A stretch of DNA of 13,565 bases from Thermodesulfobacteriota bacterium. GTDB taxonomy: Bacteria > Desulfobacterota > BSN033 > UBA1163. The notes below the pieces were generated by a model that had not been told where the DNA came from, did not search any database, and was given only the letters and a program-made list of their open reading frames with translations. Shown one piece after another: positions 13,056 through 13,565 of this stretch. The first letter of the stretch is position 1. Each line of letters begins with the position of its first letter. A program made the position numbers and the translations under genes. The DNA lies in assembly GCA_030024065.1 (NCBI GenBank), contig JASEIE010000070.1:1-13565 (forward strand), written 5' to 3'.

Positions 13056-13565
13056 TTACCAGTTCAATTCCAATTCCAATTTCTGTCCGGAAGGCAAGAC
13101 CTGGCGGGATGGATCGATTTGGATCCTGACCAGCGTAGGTTGGTCCGGTTTGGATTTTGTTGCTGAAATCTCAAGCCCTCTCGGAAGGATGTTTCCCGAT
13201 CTCTCCCAGAATAGAGAGAAGGCCCTCTTCAGTCTTTCCTCGAGAAGGGTGGGTTCAAGGTCTTTCTCAAAACGGTCCTTGCACCAAAAGAGGAACTGTG
13301 TGACTCTGGAAAGGAAGAGCTGGTAACTCAGGGAACCCCCTCCTGCAGTGGTCTCTCTGGGGATGAAGGCAGCATCTTTATTCACGGGGGAAACCAGAGG
13401 AATAAGTCCGCTTCTGTTAAACTGATCGATCCTCTCATCGCTGAAATTCGTCTCCGTAGGAATCCCCCGATTGCCCTCGATCATATGAAGGGCAAGATTG
13501 CTCAATCGGATGCTCTGCCATTCCGTAAATCTTGTCGGCCAACCGGTTTTAAGAAGACTTTGAAG
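13056..13565 (-). CDS. tssC: TssC/EvpB-type T6SS contractile sheath large subunit, C-terminal part (partial)
   Basis: The minus-strand frame is open from the right edge to TAA at 13058-13056, giving the last 169 residues; the TTG at 13505 is internal. Sequence features match the TssC C-terminal region: GWPTRFTEWQSIRLSNLAL and GIPTETNFSDERIDQFNRSG correspond to the G(W)...PTE...(I)xDRREAELSxLGF region; GLIPLVSPVNKDAAFIPRETTAGGG and then SLSYQLFLSRVTQFLFWCKDRF correspond to the LPYxLxVSRFAHYLKxxxRDxxG helix; the end is a beta tail (LVRIQIDPSRQVLPSGQKLELELNW). TssC pairs with TssB to build the contractile sheath around the Hcp tube. The sequence departs from classical TssC and has a short terminus, so it may belong to a divergent T6SS lineage. 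It converges with the gene at 12186 and presumably heads a structural operon off to the right. Confidence 0.8.
   Translation of the reverse strand, partial: LQSLLKTGWPTRFTEWQSIRLSNLALHMIEGNRGIPTETNFSDERIDQFNRSGLIPLVSPVNKDAAFIPRETTAGGGSLSYQLFLSRVTQFLFWCKDRFEKDLEPTLLEERLKRAFSLFWERSGNILPRGLEISATKSKPDQPTLVRIQIDPSRQVLPSGQKLELELNW

Overview
The window is an accessory type VI secretion (T6SS) locus from a Gram-negative bacterium. Four things support this: the 3' end of a VgrG spike gene, a PAAR tip gene, the C-terminal part of a TssC-like sheath gene on the opposite strand, and an outer-membrane-type lipoprotein. The style of the LysM/peptidoglycan-binding proteins, the VgrG tail domain and the dispersed hairpin repeats suggests a deltaproteobacterium (Desulfobacterota or relative). 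That taxonomic guess rests on resemblance only, with no marker gene in view.

Layout, plus strand unless stated. 2-709: C-terminus of VgrG with a transthyretin-like tail. 719-843: a small hairpin-rich repeat with 8-bp terminal inverted repeats. 871-1227: PAAR protein. 1245-2696: putative NlpC/P60-type cell-wall hydrolase effector. 2722-3348 and 3367-3993: two tandem 208-residue LysM/beta-domain/PG-binding proteins. 4007-5479: first putative zinc metalloprotease effector (HEVGH). About 5480-5760: gene-free, with what looks like debris of a REP-associated transposase element. 5760-6020: small conserved-looking protein. 6039-6779: third LysM protein. 6821-8608: second metalloprotease effector (HELGHILNLGH). 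8653-9477 and 9494-10399: a tandem pair of candidate immunity genes sharing an almost identical 779-bp core. 10432-10674: an 80-residue protein with an 11-residue PFG repeat. 10683-10966: a MITE-like element. 10991-12166: VWA-domain lipoprotein. 12186-12962: unrecognised protein. 13056 to the right edge, minus strand: C-terminus of a TssC/EvpB-type sheath subunit, convergent with the rest.

Proposed working model (inference): VgrG and PAAR form the spike, and the non-signal-peptide effectors (one amidase/peptidase-like, two zincins) are its cargo. The LysM/beta/PG-binding proteins each sit next to an effector gene and would be loading adaptors or co-delivered wall-binding carriers. The paired genes after the second zincin would be its immunity proteins, one predicted to be exported and one not. 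The most interesting signals are the repeated adaptor-plus-effector modules with an exchangeable LysM head, the duplicated immunity pair in which one copy has lost its signal peptide, and the small PFG-repeat protein behind a near-consensus ribosome binding site.
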